Position numbers and translations under genes: made by a program. A DNA stretch of 64,000 bases from Ralstonia wenshanensis (GTDB taxonomy: Bacteria > Pseudomonadota > Gammaproteobacteria > Burkholderiales > Burkholderiaceae), in contig NZ_CP076412.1 of the NCBI RefSeq assembly GCF_021173085.1, positions 62,001 through 126,000 on the forward strand. The letters run 5' to 3'. The notes beneath the pieces are model-generated. The model saw only the letters and a program-made list of their open reading frames with translations, did not search any database and was not told the origin of the DNA. This document shows, piece by piece, positions 48,510 through 57,636 of this stretch (position 1 is its first letter; each line of letters opens with the position of its first letter).

Positions 48510-49796
48510 ATGTCCACACCGCTCACACCTTTCCTTGGTGTACGTGAAGTGGCCAGCCGCCTCACTGGCAGCGCTGGCGATTACGACCGCCTTGTGGAGA
48601 TGGCCCGTGCAAAGTGCTACGTTCTCCTGGGCGAGGCGACGCACGGAACACGCGAGTTCTATCAGACACGCGCAGACATTACGCGGCAGTTGATCATGCA
48701 AGGCGGCTTTGATGCCGTCGCCATCGAGGGAGATTGGCCGGATGTGTGGCGCATCAATCGCTATGTTCAGGGCGAGGGCACGGACACCGCCGCCCAGGCG
48801 CTGGGAGATTTCCAGCGGTTTCCCGAGTGGATGTGGCGTAATCCGGAGATGCTCGACTTCATCAGTTGGCTCCATGAGCACAACGCGGCTCTTGCCGCGC
48901 CGGAACGTGTTGGTGTCTATGGGTTGGATCTGTACAGCCTGTACAGGTCAGCCGAGGCTGTCATCGAATACCTGCAGAAGACCGACCCGGAACAGGCGGC
49001 GGTGGCGCGGATGCACTACGCGGCGCTGGACCACGTGCGCGAACCCATGACGTACGGCTACGAAGCGGCCGCAGGTTTGAGGTTGCCTGCGCAACGTGAG
49101 GTGATCGAGCAACTGCGCCGGCTTCGGGCGAGCGAGGCCAGGCTGATCGAGCAGGACGGCATTGCTGCCATCGACTCGCATTTCTTTGCCGAGCAAAACG
49201 CCATCGTCGTCGTCAACGCAGAGGCGTACTACCGTGAATCATTCGGGCACCGCGTCAACACGTGGAACCTGCGCGACGCCCACATGGCACAGACGCTGTT
49301 TGGTTTGGCCGCGTATCGGCAGCGCCGTGGCGGTGACGGGCGGATCGTGGTGTGGGCGCACAACTCGCATGTGGGCGACGCACGGGCAACGGAATCCGCC
49401 AGCCGGCATGAGTGGAACCTTGGGCAGCTCGTGCGCGAGCAGGTTGGCGGTGCCGCTTTGCTCGTCGGCTTTACGACCTATACCGGCCACGTGTGCGCCG
49501 CATCCGAGTGGGGTGGCGAGGCGGAGCGAAAATGGGTGCGGCCAGCGCGGCCAGACAGTTGGGAACACCTGTTCCATAGCACGGGGCTCGATCGCTTCTT
49601 CCTCCCGCTTGGCGATACGGCGGCAGATGTGTTCCGCGAACCACTGCTGGAACGGGCAATCGGCGTGCTGTACCTCCCCAAGACCGAGTATGCGTCGCAC
49701 TACTTCGATGCCGCCATTGGCGCCCAGTTTGACGCGCTGATCCATCTGGACGAAACCTCCGCCATCGAACCATTGACTTCGGCGCTGTTACCTTGA
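48510..49796 (+). CDS. Erythromycin-esterase-like protein
   Basis: 428 residues. Motifs of the EreA/EreB superfamily: [24 protein letters not shown] near 35, [11 protein letters not shown] near 70, and [14 protein letters not shown] near 285 (catalytic-type His). The proteins of this family beside phosphoribosyltransferase and stress genes are not proven macrolide esterases; resistance should not be inferred. The start ATG at 48510 has GTGGAG before it; the frame is open upstream over the promoter. The stop overlaps the convergent ftsH stop by 9 bp. Confidence 0.87.
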   Translation: MSTPLTPFLGVREVASRLTGSAGDYDRLVEMARAKCYVLLGEATHGTREFYQTRADITRQLIMQGGFDAVAIEGDWPDVWRINRYVQGEGTDTAAQALGDFQRFPEWMWRNPEMLDFISWLHEHNAALAAPERVGVYGLDLYSLYRSAEAVIEYLQKTDPEQAAVARMHYAALDHVREPMTYGYEAAAGLRLPAQREVIEQLRRLRASEARLIEQDGIAAIDSHFFAEQNAIVVVNAEAYYRESFGHRVNTWNLRDAHMAQTLFGLAAYRQRRGGDGRIVVWAHNSHVGDARATESASRHEWNLGQLVREQVGGAALLVGFTTYTGHVCAASEWGGEAERKWVRPARPDSWEHLFHSTGLDRFFLPLGDTAADVFREPLLERAIGVLYLPKTEYASHYFDAAIGAQFDALIHLDETSAIEPLTSALLP

Positions 49797-51743
49797 ATGC
49801 GGCTGTTGCGCGGGCTGTGGTGCCGTGGCGCTGGCGGGAGAACCCGCTTCTGCCTTTGGAGGCGGCATCGGGGTCACGTTGCCAGACAGGATCATGTCCA
49901 GGTCGTGGCGGTCGACCACCTCTTTGTCCAGCAACATGCGCGATAGTGCTTCCAGTTTGGCGCGCTGGCCTTCCAGCGTGGCTGTTACGCGCGCGCTGGC
50001 ATCGGACAGCACCTTGCGCACTTCCGCATCGATCAACTGAGCGGTGTCTTCGCTATATTCCGTGCGCTCGCGCTGCATCAGGCCGGTACCGGCAAGGAGC
50101 GGGTTGGGCGTTTGCTCGTAGGTGGCCAGACCAAGCTGCTCGCTCATGCCGAACTGGGTGATCATCTGGCGCGCCATGTCGGTTGCACGTTGCAAGTCGT
50201 TCTGCGCACCAGTCGATACGTCGTGGTACACGATCTGCTCGGCAACGTAACCGCCCAGCAGCACGTCGAGCCTGTCCAGCAATTCGCTGCGCTTGAGCAG
50301 ATAGCGGTCTTCCGTCGGGGTCTGTTGCGTGTAGCCCAGGGCGGCGATACCTCTTGGAATGATGGAAACCTTCGAAACACGATCAGCCAGCGGCCGGTGC
50401 TCGGCCACGATGGCATGGCCTGCTTCGTGGTAGGCGATCGTCTCCTTTTCCCGGGCGTTCATCACGCGGTTCTTCTTCTCAAGGCCACCTACGATGCGAT
50501 CAAGCGCCTCGTCGAAGTCGACGGTCTGAACGGCGGATTTACCTTCGCGCGCCGCAAGAAGCGCCGCCTCATTGACCAGGTTGGCCAGGTCGGCTCCGGC
50601 AAAACCCGGGGTTCGCGCGGCGATCTTTCCCAAGTCAACATCGGCCCCCAGCGTGACGTTCCTGGCGTGGACCTTGAGTATCTGCTCTCGACCCTTGAGG
50701 TCGGGCCGGTCCAGGGCAACGTGGCGGTCAAACCGTCCGGGACGAAGCAGGGCAGGGTCGAGTATCTCGGGCCGGTTGGTCGCGGCCATGATGATGACGC
50801 CCTTGTTGCTGTCAAAGCCGTCCATCTCGACCAGAAGCTGGTTCAGCGTCTGCTCGCGCTCTTCATTGCCGCCGACGAGGTTGAACGCACGCGTCTTGCC
50901 CAAGGCATCGAGTTCATCAATGAAGATGATGCACGGCGCCATGGATTCGGCCTGACTGAACAGATCCCGCACGCGCGCCGCACCGACGCCGACGAACATC
51001 TCGACAAACTCCGACCCGCTCATGCTGAAAAATGGCACGGCTGCCTCACCGGCAACTGCCTTGGCAAGCAGCGTCTTGCCCGTGCCTGGCGCACCCACGA
51101 GCAACACACCCTTGGGGATCCTGCCGCCCAGGAGCTGATACCGCAACGGCTCTTTCAGAAAGCTGACGATTTCCGACAGTTCCTCCTTGGCTTCGTCGAT
51201 GCCGGCAACGTCGGCAAAGGTCACGCCGGTTTCCTTTTGCATGTAAACCTTTGCCTTGCTCTTGCCGATCTCCATCAATCCACCGGCCGCAGCGCCGCCC
51301 ATGCGCCGGATCAGGAAGTTCCAGACGGCGAAGAACAGGAGCGCCGGCACGACCCAAGACAGGAGCGTGCTCAACCATTTGTTGTCCGGCCGACCGACAA
51401 AGCGCACCTTGGCGGCCTCCAGCTCCTGAACCAGGGCCGGGTCATTCACGCGGAGGGTCTGGAAAGGATGGTCGCCCTTGCCCGTGCGGCGAATGGCATC
51501 GATCTGCTGCTGCGTCAACAGCCCCTCGACGCCTTCGGTCGAGAAAGTGCCTGTGATGTCCTGGTCACCAATGGCGACTTCCCTGATCTTGCCGGCATGC
51601 AGGAGGACCTTGAAGTCGCTATAGGGAAGGGTGTCGACCTGCTCGGACATGAACAGCGTTTGGAGCGCCAGCATGGTCAACGCGACGATGACGGCGTACC
51701 AGAGCGAGAACCTTTGCTGCCGTGGCTGCATACTCTCTTTCAC
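49788..51743 (-). CDS. ftsH: AAA+ membrane protease FtsH (accessory copy)
   Basis: About 651 residues: two N-terminal spans (about 15-35 and 118-138) flanking a periplasmic domain, AAA domain (Walker A GAPGTGKT near 212, Walker [15 protein letters not shown] region [18 protein letters not shown]), and M41 protease domain with zinc site HEAGH near 430. Tail [21 protein letters not shown] is low-complexity. Housekeeping FtsH is encoded elsewhere in relatives with rlmE/folP (knowledge), so this is an extra copy. Start taken as GTG 51743 because GAGGG lies 7 bases before it; the ATG at 51731 is possible. A perfect FNR box is upstream. Confidence 0.92.
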   Translation of the reverse strand: MKESMQPRQQRFSLWYAVIVALTMLALQTLFMSEQVDTLPYSDFKVLLHAGKIREVAIGDQDITGTFSTEGVEGLLTQQQIDAIRRTGKGDHPFQTLRVNDPALVQELEAAKVRFVGRPDNKWLSTLLSWVVPALLFFAVWNFLIRRMGGAAAGGLMEIGKSKAKVYMQKETGVTFADVAGIDEAKEELSEIVSFLKEPLRYQLLGGRIPKGVLLVGAPGTGKTLLAKAVAGEAAVPFFSMSGSEFVEMFVGVGAARVRDLFSQAESMAPCIIFIDELDALGKTRAFNLVGGNEEREQTLNQLLVEMDGFDSNKGVIIMAATNRPEILDPALLRPGRFDRHVALDRPDLKGREQILKVHARNVTLGADVDLGKIAARTPGFAGADLANLVNEAALLAAREGKSAVQTVDFDEALDRIVGGLEKKNRVMNAREKETIAYHEAGHAIVAEHRPLADRVSKVSIIPRGIAALGYTQQTPTEDRYLLKRSELLDRLDVLLGGYVAEQIVYHDVSTGAQNDLQRATDMARQMITQFGMSEQLGLATYEQTPNPLLAGTGLMQRERTEYSEDTAQLIDAEVRKVLSDASARVTATLEGQRAKLEALSRMLLDKEVVDRHDLDMILSGNVTPMPPPKAEAGSPASATAPQPAQQPHSR

Positions 51744-51820
51744 TTCGTCACCCTCGCATGGTCGTGCGCCAACCAACGTCCGATCGAACCTTGATGTTCG
51801 TGCTTGAGCCGGTAGGGCGG

Positions 51821-51834
51821 TTGATGCGGATCAA
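51821..51834 (-). promoter_or_regulatory. Consensus FNR box TTGATGCGGATCAA
   Basis: Exact match to TTGAT-N4-ATCAA, 84 bp before the ftsH start. The strongest FNR-type site in the window. Confidence 0.75.
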
Positions 51835-51882
51835 CCACCGGCCAAGTCCCACCGCCGTGCAGCAGGAAGATTTGCGTTGCGG

Positions 51883-52104
51883 CTATTGGCGGCGTGCGCG
51901 CGATGGCGGAAACAGTCTCCAGCAACCGGCCTGGTGACGGAAGAAGACGATGGCAAGTGGGCGGGCGGATGTCGTCAGCTCCGCACGCACGCAGCCACAA
52001 TCAACGCCGGGGCAATGCAGGCGCGTGATTCGCAGATGCGGTGTGTCGCTCTGGCCAAACCACTTGGCAATCAGTTCGTGCAACGAGGTGTCGGATTGGG
52101 GCAT
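51883..52104 (-). CDS. Small hypothetical protein
   Basis: 73 residues, unrecognised: MPQSDTSLHELIAKWFGQ, then LRITRLHCPGVDCGCVRAEL with three Cys within eight residues and RPLAIVFFRHQAGCWRLF. Supported by GGAG seven bases before the ATG and a 14-bp gap to the LRAT-like gene upstream, with which it is probably co-transcribed. The Cys cluster hints at metal binding. Confidence 0.55.
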   Translation of the reverse strand: MPQSDTSLHELIAKWFGQSDTPHLRITRLHCPGVDCGCVRAELTTSARPLAIVFFRHQAGCWRLFPPSRARRQ

Positions 52105-52118
52105 GGTGCGCTCCGGCT

Positions 52119-52619
52119 TCATGCGGCCTGAGCCGGCGGCTGCGCAGTGCGCCATTCGGCGGAAAGTGCCAGCAGCATCAGCTTGAACAGCGTGCGCGCA
52201 GCCCGCAGGGGGCTCTTCAGGCACGCCTCCACCTGTGCGCTGCGGCATTCTCCAAACAGGCACCACGAACAGAAATGCTCGCAGTTGTTGGTCAGCAGCC
52301 GATAGTTGCGCTCGCCCAGGCGTGAACCGGCACGGCGGGCGACTTCTTCGCCGTCGTAGCAAGGGCTGGCGTCGCACTGGATGGTTACCGCAAAGCCGCA
52401 TGCAAAGCAGCCAATCGAGATGCGCTCGACCGGCCCGCAGCGCTGGCGGCGGGAGAAGCCGGCGTAGTGAATCACCTGGCCATTGCCGACATAGATGCCG
52501 TGGTGTTGGTATCCATCACGGCCCGCTACGAGGTGTGCGCCAACGGGGAGCACAGTATCGAAAGCGGCGAGGTCTTGCGAGTCATTGCATTGGGCGGTGC
52601 AATCGATGTTCTGGATCAT
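52119..52619 (-). CDS. LRAT-domain (NlpC/P60-superfamily) protein
   Basis: 166 residues. Circularly permuted papain-like fold: catalytic His in DGYQHHGIYVGNGQVIHYAG near 35-52 and catalytic Cys in LLTNNCEHFCSWCLFG near 115. This is the LRAT/H-rev type of acyltransferase or lipase; eukaryotic members act on retinol or phospholipid, bacterial roles are mostly unknown. A hydrophobic C-terminal helix (ARTLFKLMLLALSA) may anchor it. GGAG precedes the ATG at 52619. The shared promoter region with hsp20 has the palindrome at 52773. Confidence 0.8.
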   Translation of the reverse strand: MIQNIDCTAQCNDSQDLAAFDTVLPVGAHLVAGRDGYQHHGIYVGNGQVIHYAGFSRRQRCGPVERISIGCFACGFAVTIQCDASPCYDGEEVARRAGSRLGERNYRLLTNNCEHFCSWCLFGECRSAQVEACLKSPLRAARTLFKLMLLALSAEWRTAQPPAQAA

Positions 52620-52958
52620 GGCGCGCTCCGTTGTACTGGCTGGCGTTGTCGGGTTCCGGGGGCGGTTCGGCAAGACGCTGCGTTGCTCGTTGGCGTGTCA
52701 TCAGTATTGGCAGCGTGCTCGCCGGCGTCATGCAGGCTGTGCTGAGAATGCTGTCGGAGCTGCAGGTGTCCATGTCAGGAAAGCCTGACAAGGCAGCCGG
52801 CACCTCTGAAGCGATGTGCGGGGTACGAATCCCACCGCGCCCGTGCGGCGGCCACAGTGCGCCGCCGTTGATCTGCCGCAAGGCGCTCCGGCACCGCCGT
52901 GCCACGATGAATTTGTTGGCCCCAATTCCCCCCGGGGTCGAATCATCAGGAGGCAGCC
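52620..52958. other. Divergent promoter region between LRAT-like and Hsp20 genes
   Basis: 339 bp. Contains the palindrome at 52773-52790. No FNR-type site was seen, unlike most gaps of the island. A CCCCCCGGGG run at 52927-52936 and the AGGAGG ribosome-binding site lie before hsp20. No credible reading frame. Confidence 0.5.
52773..52790. promoter_or_regulatory. Perfect palindrome TGTCAGG-N4-CCTGACA
   Basis: 7-bp arms at 52773-52779 and 52784-52790 with centre AAAG, 169 bp before the Hsp20 gene and 154 bp before the LRAT-like gene. Same core as the sites before both sensor kinase genes. Confidence 0.55.
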
Positions 52959-53381
52959 ATGAGTCAACTCAAGCGTTATGACCCGTTCGCCATCGAGCCG
53001 GTGGGCGATATCTTCCAAGGGCTTTTGCGCTCATTTCGCGGCAGCATGGATGGCGCGCTGCCATTCAAGGTAGACGTAACCGAGTCGGATAAGGCATACA
53101 GCGTTGTCGCTGAAATACCGGGTGCGAAGAAGGAAGACATCGACGTGACGGTCGATCGCGGCACGGTCATGATCTCGGCCAAGGTAGAGCGCAGTTCCGA
53201 GGAGAAGGAAGGCGAACGCATCATCCGCAGTGAACGCTACAGCGGATCGATGCAGCGCATGTTCACGCTCGATGCGGCAGTCGATGAAAGCAAGGTCGAT
53301 GCGACGTACGAGAACGGACTGCTGCGCGTGACGCTGCCCAAGAAGGAAGCGTCACCGCAGCAGCGCGTGACGATTCGCTGA
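52959..53381 (+). CDS. Hsp20 small heat-shock protein
   Basis: 140 residues; alpha-crystallin domain about 38-130 (FKVDVTESDKAYSVVAEIPGAKKEDIDVTVDRGTVMISAKVERS, FTLDAAVDESKVDATYENGLLRVTLPKK) and C-terminal VTIR. Shorter N-terminal arm than the Hsp20 at 40200. AGGAGG precedes the ATG. It starts a five-gene plus-strand operon with a beta-CASP RNase, PRPP synthetase, DUF1488 and AMP-phosphorylase-type genes (gaps 17, -4, 29 and 10 bp). Confidence 0.94.
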   Translation: MSQLKRYDPFAIEPVGDIFQGLLRSFRGSMDGALPFKVDVTESDKAYSVVAEIPGAKKEDIDVTVDRGTVMISAKVERSSEEKEGERIIRSERYSGSMQRMFTLDAAVDESKVDATYENGLLRVTLPKKEASPQQRVTIR

Positions 53382-53398
53382 GCAGCAGGGGCGATCGC

Positions 53399-54763
53399 AT
53401 GCGGCTGCAATTTCTCGGCGCCACCGACACGGTGACGGGCTCCAAGTACGTGCTTGAGACCGGCGGGCGCCGCGTCATGGTCGACTGCGGGCTGTTTCAG
53501 GGCTACAAGTCATTGCGCCTGCGGAACTGGGACAAGCTCGCCGTCAACCCGCACCACATCGATGCCGTCGTGCTCACGCATGCGCACATCGACCACAGCG
53601 GCTACCTGCCGCTGTTGGTCCGCAATGGGTTTCATGGCCCCGTCTATTGCACGAAAGGTACGGCCGAACTGTGCAATATCCTGCTGCCTGACAGCGCTCG
53701 GCTTGCGCAGGAGGACGCCCAGTACGCCAACGCCGAGGGGTTCTCGCGCCATCATCCCGCCTTGCCGCTCTACGATGAAAAGGATGCTGCCAGGGCATTG
53801 CGCCGTCTCCATCCCGTCGCTTATGGCGAGCGCTTTCCCGTTGCCGAGGGCGTGGAAGCGGAGTTCCACCGTGCAGGACACATCATTGGCGCGGCCACGG
53901 CGACATTGTTGGCCGAGGGCCGTCGCATCGTCTTTTCTGGCGATCTGGGGCGGCAGGTTGATCCTGTCATGCGGCCACCCGAGCCCATTGCGGAAGCCGA
54001 TACCTTGCTGGTGGAATCCACCTATGGCGATCGCGTGCATCCGGCGGGGGATCCGCTCGATGCGTTGCAGCAGGTTGTGCAGCGGACAATCGGGCAGGGC
54101 GGCACGCTGCTGATCCCTGCCTTTGCGGTGGGGCGTACGCAAGAGCTGTTGTACTGCCTCTACACGCTGATCCGCGAACATCGGATCCCGCATGTGCCGA
54201 TCTACCTTGACAGCCCGATGGCCGAACTGGCGACCGGGGTGTTTGCACATCATGTTGACGATCTGCATATCGGGGCTGCCGACTGCCAGGCCGCCTGTGC
54301 GTTGGCCATTCCGGTGCAGAGCCCTGAACAGTCGAGGCATTTGGGGAGCGATCGCGCACCTAAGATCATCCTTGCGGCAAGCGGCATGGCAACGGGCGGC
54401 CGTGTGCTGCATCACCTCAAGAGCTTTGGCGGCGGCAAGCGCAACGCCATCCTGATGTCGGGGTTCCAGGCGGCCGGCACACGTGGCGCGGCGCTGCTGG
54501 CCGGTCAACGGGCATTGCGGGTGCACGGACGTGAGGTCGCCATCCGAGCCTCGGTTGAACAGATTCAGAATCTGTCCGCCCACGCGGATGTCGATGAACT
54601 GATGACTTGGCTAAGGGGCTTCACGCGGCCGCCACGGCAGACCTTCATCGTGCATGGAGAGCCCGCCGCCAGCGACGCTCTGCGCCAGCGCATCGAGCAC
54701 GAACTGCAGTGGTCAGTCCGCATGCCGGAGTATCGCCAGTCCTACGATCTGGAGGGTGCATGA
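53399..54763 (+). CDS. Metallo-beta-lactamase/beta-CASP ribonuclease-like protein
   Basis: 454 residues. MBL zinc motif HAHIDHSG near 60-67, further ligands in FHRAGHIIGAA and FSGDLGRQ, beta-CASP domain (about 210-370; PAFAVGRTQELLY, LDSPMA) and the C-terminal RNA-specificity segment ILMSGFQAAGTRG...LSAHADVDEL...VHGEP. The family includes RNase J/CPSF73-like 3- or 5-prime exo- and endoribonucleases. With the downstream nucleotide enzymes it suggests turnover of RNA in dormant cells (inference). Overlaps the PRPP synthetase gene by 4 bp. Confidence 0.9.
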   Translation: MRLQFLGATDTVTGSKYVLETGGRRVMVDCGLFQGYKSLRLRNWDKLAVNPHHIDAVVLTHAHIDHSGYLPLLVRNGFHGPVYCTKGTAELCNILLPDSARLAQEDAQYANAEGFSRHHPALPLYDEKDAARALRRLHPVAYGERFPVAEGVEAEFHRAGHIIGAATATLLAEGRRIVFSGDLGRQVDPVMRPPEPIAEADTLLVESTYGDRVHPAGDPLDALQQVVQRTIGQGGTLLIPAFAVGRTQELLYCLYTLIREHRIPHVPIYLDSPMAELATGVFAHHVDDLHIGAADCQAACALAIPVQSPEQSRHLGSDRAPKIILAASGMATGGRVLHHLKSFGGGKRNAILMSGFQAAGTRGAALLAGQRALRVHGREVAIRASVEQIQNLSAHADVDELMTWLRGFTRPPRQTFIVHGEPAASDALRQRIEHELQWSVRMPEYRQSYDLEGA

Positions 54764-55701
54764 CCGCGCCGGTCGTTGGTCTGGACCCGCAGCGCGTGCT
54801 GATTGCCATGCCGGGCTGCGAAGCTGCCACCATGCGCCTTGCCACACCGCTGAGCGCCGAGTTGGGCCATGCGGCCGTGAGCCACTTTCCGGACGGCGAG
54901 TCCTACGTTCGGCTTTACACACCCGTGCAAGGCGCAGAGGTGGCCATCGTCTGCACGCTCGATCATCCGGACGAGAAGCTGTTACCGCTGCTCTGGCTGG
55001 CGATTGCCGCACGCCAGGGCGGGGCGCGCCGTGTTGGATTGATCGCGCCGTACTTGGCGTACATGCGGCAGGACGTCATCTTCAAAGCGGGCGAGATTCG
55101 CGCAGCAGAGCACTTTGCCGCCTTGCTGAATCCGGTATTCGACTGGCTTGTCACGGTGGATCCGCATTTGCACCGCATTTCACATTTATCGAATGTCTAT
55201 CGCATGCCGACCGTGGCCGTGGAAGCCGCGCCTGCCATCGCCGCATGGATCCAGACGCACGTAAAGGCACCGTTCCTGATCGGGCCCGACGACGAAAGCA
55301 GGCAGTGGGTCGAGCATGTAGCTGGCCTTTGCCAGGCTCCATGGGCGGCATTGACCAAAACGCGACACAGCGCATGGCACGTGGAAATTGCGGATTTGCC
55401 AAACATTCCACCGGGGTGTGCGCCCGTGCTGGTCGACGACATCATCTCAACGGGGCGCACGATGCTCGCCGCAGCAAGCTTGCTGCAGCGTGCGGGCAAA
55501 CCGCAGCCGGTTTGCGTCGGCGTGCACGCTGTGTTTGCCGCCGACGCGTATAGCCAGCTCTGCGCGGTGAGCGCAGAGATCGTGACGTGCGACACCATCC
55601 CGCACCCCTCGAACGAGATTGCCCTCACAGGGCCGCTGGTTGACGCCGTTTCAAGCATGTTCGATTTACCCCTGCCTTCGGGCAAGCAGGTGCTTGTTTG
55701 A
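54760..55701 (+). CDS. Ribose-phosphate pyrophosphokinase homologue
   Basis: 313 residues, PRPP synthetase fold: HFPDGESYVRL near 42, AYMRQDVIFKAGE (flexible/ATP region) near 95, TVDPHLHRI near 125 and the PRPP loop VLVDDIISTGRTM near 221-233. It differs from housekeeping Prs (such as FxDGExxV and RQDRK replaced by RQDVIF), so it is an accessory paralogue. It may run in reverse or make PRPP from the ribose phosphates released by the AMP phosphorylase two genes downstream. Start ATG overlaps the RNase stop (ATGA). Confidence 0.88.
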   Translation: MTAPVVGLDPQRVLIAMPGCEAATMRLATPLSAELGHAAVSHFPDGESYVRLYTPVQGAEVAIVCTLDHPDEKLLPLLWLAIAARQGGARRVGLIAPYLAYMRQDVIFKAGEIRAAEHFAALLNPVFDWLVTVDPHLHRISHLSNVYRMPTVAVEAAPAIAAWIQTHVKAPFLIGPDDESRQWVEHVAGLCQAPWAALTKTRHSAWHVEIADLPNIPPGCAPVLVDDIISTGRTMLAAASLLQRAGKPQPVCVGVHAVFAADAYSQLCAVSAEIVTCDTIPHPSNEIALTGPLVDAVSSMFDLPLPSGKQVLV

Positions 55702-55730
55702 CCAGGGCACGTTCGTATCTGGAGGCCATC

Positions 55731-56009
55731 ATGAAAGAGATCAGGTTCCTGCCTGACGAGCCGACATACTGCGCCGCAGGGCCGCGTCTGCAATGCCGCG
55801 CGTCGGTCGATGGCAGTTCCGCAAGCTATGCAATCACGGCGGAGGCTCTTGAAGACCACTTTGGCGCGCTGTCCTGCCGGTCGGACGATCTGCTCAGCGC
55901 ATTCAAAGCGCACCGCGGCGATATCGAAGACGTCGCGCGCATGCTGTTCGAGCAGACAGGTTCCAAAGAGATCACGCTACACAGCGGGCACTTCCGCTTC
56001 GCCAGCTGA
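55731..56009 (+). CDS. DUF1488 small protein
   Basis: 92 residues: [42 protein letters not shown] and [31 protein letters not shown] match the DUF1488 pattern (a short regulatory-type alpha/beta protein, function unknown). GGAGG six bases before the ATG. Lies between the PRPP synthetase and AMP-phosphorylase-type genes. Confidence 0.82.
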   Translation: MKEIRFLPDEPTYCAAGPRLQCRASVDGSSASYAITAEALEDHFGALSCRSDDLLSAFKAHRGDIEDVARMLFEQTGSKEITLHSGHFRFAS

Positions 56010-56019
56010 CGCGCATGTC

Positions 56020-57567
56020 ATGAGCACCCTCTCCGTGCCCACGGCTGACGCACCCGTCGTGCCGCCGGGATGCCTCAGGTTCAAGGCGCTTGGCATCGAT
56101 ACGTGGCAAGAGCATGTTATCTACATGCACCCGGACAGCGCGATCTGCCGGTCGGAAGGCTTTGCCGCACAGGCGCGTGTGGAGGTCGAGATCGGGCAGC
56201 GATCGACCATCGCCACGCTCAACCTGGTCGGATCTGGGCTGCTAGAGAGGCATGAAGTGAGTCTCTCAGCCGCTGCGGTCGATGCGTTGATGGCGCGCCC
56301 AGGGGACGAAGTCTGCGTCAGGCATGCGCCGTCGCTCGAGTCGCTACGGGCGCTGCGGGCGAAGATCTACGGGGGGCATCTCGACGCAAAGCAGTTGCAG
56401 GAGATCATTGCCGACATCTCGAACGAACGCTATGCGGATGTCCATATCGCAGCTTTCCTGAGCGCTTGTGCAGCGGGCCGCATGACCATCAAGGAGACCA
56501 TCGACCTCACGCAAGCGATGGTCGACTCCGGCGAGCGGCTGCAGTGGGATCGCGCGGTCGTGGCGGACAAGCACTGCGTAGGCGGTCTTCCCGGCAATCG
56601 CACCAGCCCCATCGTCGTGGCCATTTGTGCAGCGGCGGGGCTGCTGTTGCCCAAAACCTCATCACGCGCCATCACGTCGCCGGCAGGTACCGCCGACATG
56701 ATGGAAACGCTCACCCGCGTGAATCTGACCGCTGCGGAGCTGCGATGCGTTGTGGGGGAGGTTGGGGCATCGCTGGCATGGGGCGGGGCGTTGAGCCTGA
56801 GCCCGGCGGACGATGTGCTGATTCGCGTGGAAAGGGCACTCGATGTCGACAGCGATGCCCAGCTCGTGGCGTCCATTCTTTCCAAGAAGATCGCAGCCGG
56901 GTCCACCCATGTGTTGATCGACGTGCCTGTGGGGCCGACGGCCAAAGTTCGCTGTGTCGAAGACCTCGAACGCCTTGAAATGCTGCTCAAGCGCGTGGCC
57001 CATGCGTTTGGTGTGCAGGTGTTGATGGTGCGCACGGATGGTGCACAGCCCGTTGGCCGTGGAATTGGCCCCGCGTTGGAAGCAAGAGACGTTCTGGCCG
57101 TGCTGCAGCGCTCCCCTACGGCGCCGTTCGACTTGCGGGAACGGTCGTTGTTGCTCGCCGGCGCACTGCTGGAGTTTTGCGGCGCCGCTGCGGCCGGAAC
57201 GGGGCTGGACATGGCAACCACCCTGCTGGATAGCGGAGCCGCATGGCGGAAGTTCGAAGCGATTTGCGAGGCGCAGGGAGGCTTGCGCATCCCCGGAGAA
57301 GCCGTCTTCCGCCGCGACGTCGTTGCCGAGCAAAATGGCGTCGTCACGAACATCGACAACCGCCACCTTGCCCGCATCGCCAAACTTGCGGGCGCACCGA
57401 TGCGTCAAGTTGCGGGCGTGCAGATGCATGTGCGGCTGCGCGATCAGGTGAATGTCGGACAACCCTTGTTTACGATTCACGCGCAAGCCTCGGGCGAGCT
57501 GGAGTATTCGTCGGCATATGCGTTGGCGCATGCTGTGGTGGGCCTGTCACCGGTGGGCGCGGGCTGA
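56020..57567 (+). CDS. Thymidine/AMP phosphorylase family protein (archaeal AMP phosphorylase type)
   Basis: 515 residues. An N-terminal 90-residue extension, absent from ordinary bacterial thymidine phosphorylase (about 440 residues), precedes the glycosyltransferase domain 3. The phosphate/substrate loop is [17 protein letters not shown] near 190, the archaeal AMPpase form (KHxxGGxPGNKTT) rather than KHSTGGVGD. The archaeal enzyme splits AMP with phosphate to adenine and ribose-1,5-bisphosphate. With an adjacent PRPP synthetase homologue this implies salvage of ribose phosphates. Last gene of the 52959 operon; annotated thymidine activity should be doubted. Confidence 0.88.
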   Translation: MSTLSVPTADAPVVPPGCLRFKALGIDTWQEHVIYMHPDSAICRSEGFAAQARVEVEIGQRSTIATLNLVGSGLLERHEVSLSAAAVDALMARPGDEVCVRHAPSLESLRALRAKIYGGHLDAKQLQEIIADISNERYADVHIAAFLSACAAGRMTIKETIDLTQAMVDSGERLQWDRAVVADKHCVGGLPGNRTSPIVVAICAAAGLLLPKTSSRAITSPAGTADMMETLTRVNLTAAELRCVVGEVGASLAWGGALSLSPADDVLIRVERALDVDSDAQLVASILSKKIAAGSTHVLIDVPVGPTAKVRCVEDLERLEMLLKRVAHAFGVQVLMVRTDGAQPVGRGIGPALEARDVLAVLQRSPTAPFDLRERSLLLAGALLEFCGAAAAGTGLDMATTLLDSGAAWRKFEAICEAQGGLRIPGEAVFRRDVVAEQNGVVTNIDNRHLARIAKLAGAPMRQVAGVQMHVRLRDQVNVGQPLFTIHAQASGELEYSSAYALAHAVVGLSPVGAG

Positions 57568-57636
57568 CATCAAGCTAGCCAGACTTTCGCCGGGAAGCTG
57601 CGCCAAACGAAGGGCACATTGCGTTACAATTCGGCC

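Noticed and set aside
48510-49796. Macrolide resistance function for the erythromycin-esterase-like gene
   Set aside because: Superfamily membership alone does not show drug hydrolysis; the context is stress genes with no mobile element.
52620-52958. ROSE-type RNA thermometer before hsp20
   Set aside because: I saw no U(U/C)GCU pairing with the AGGAGG ribosome-binding site in the last 60 bases of the leader.
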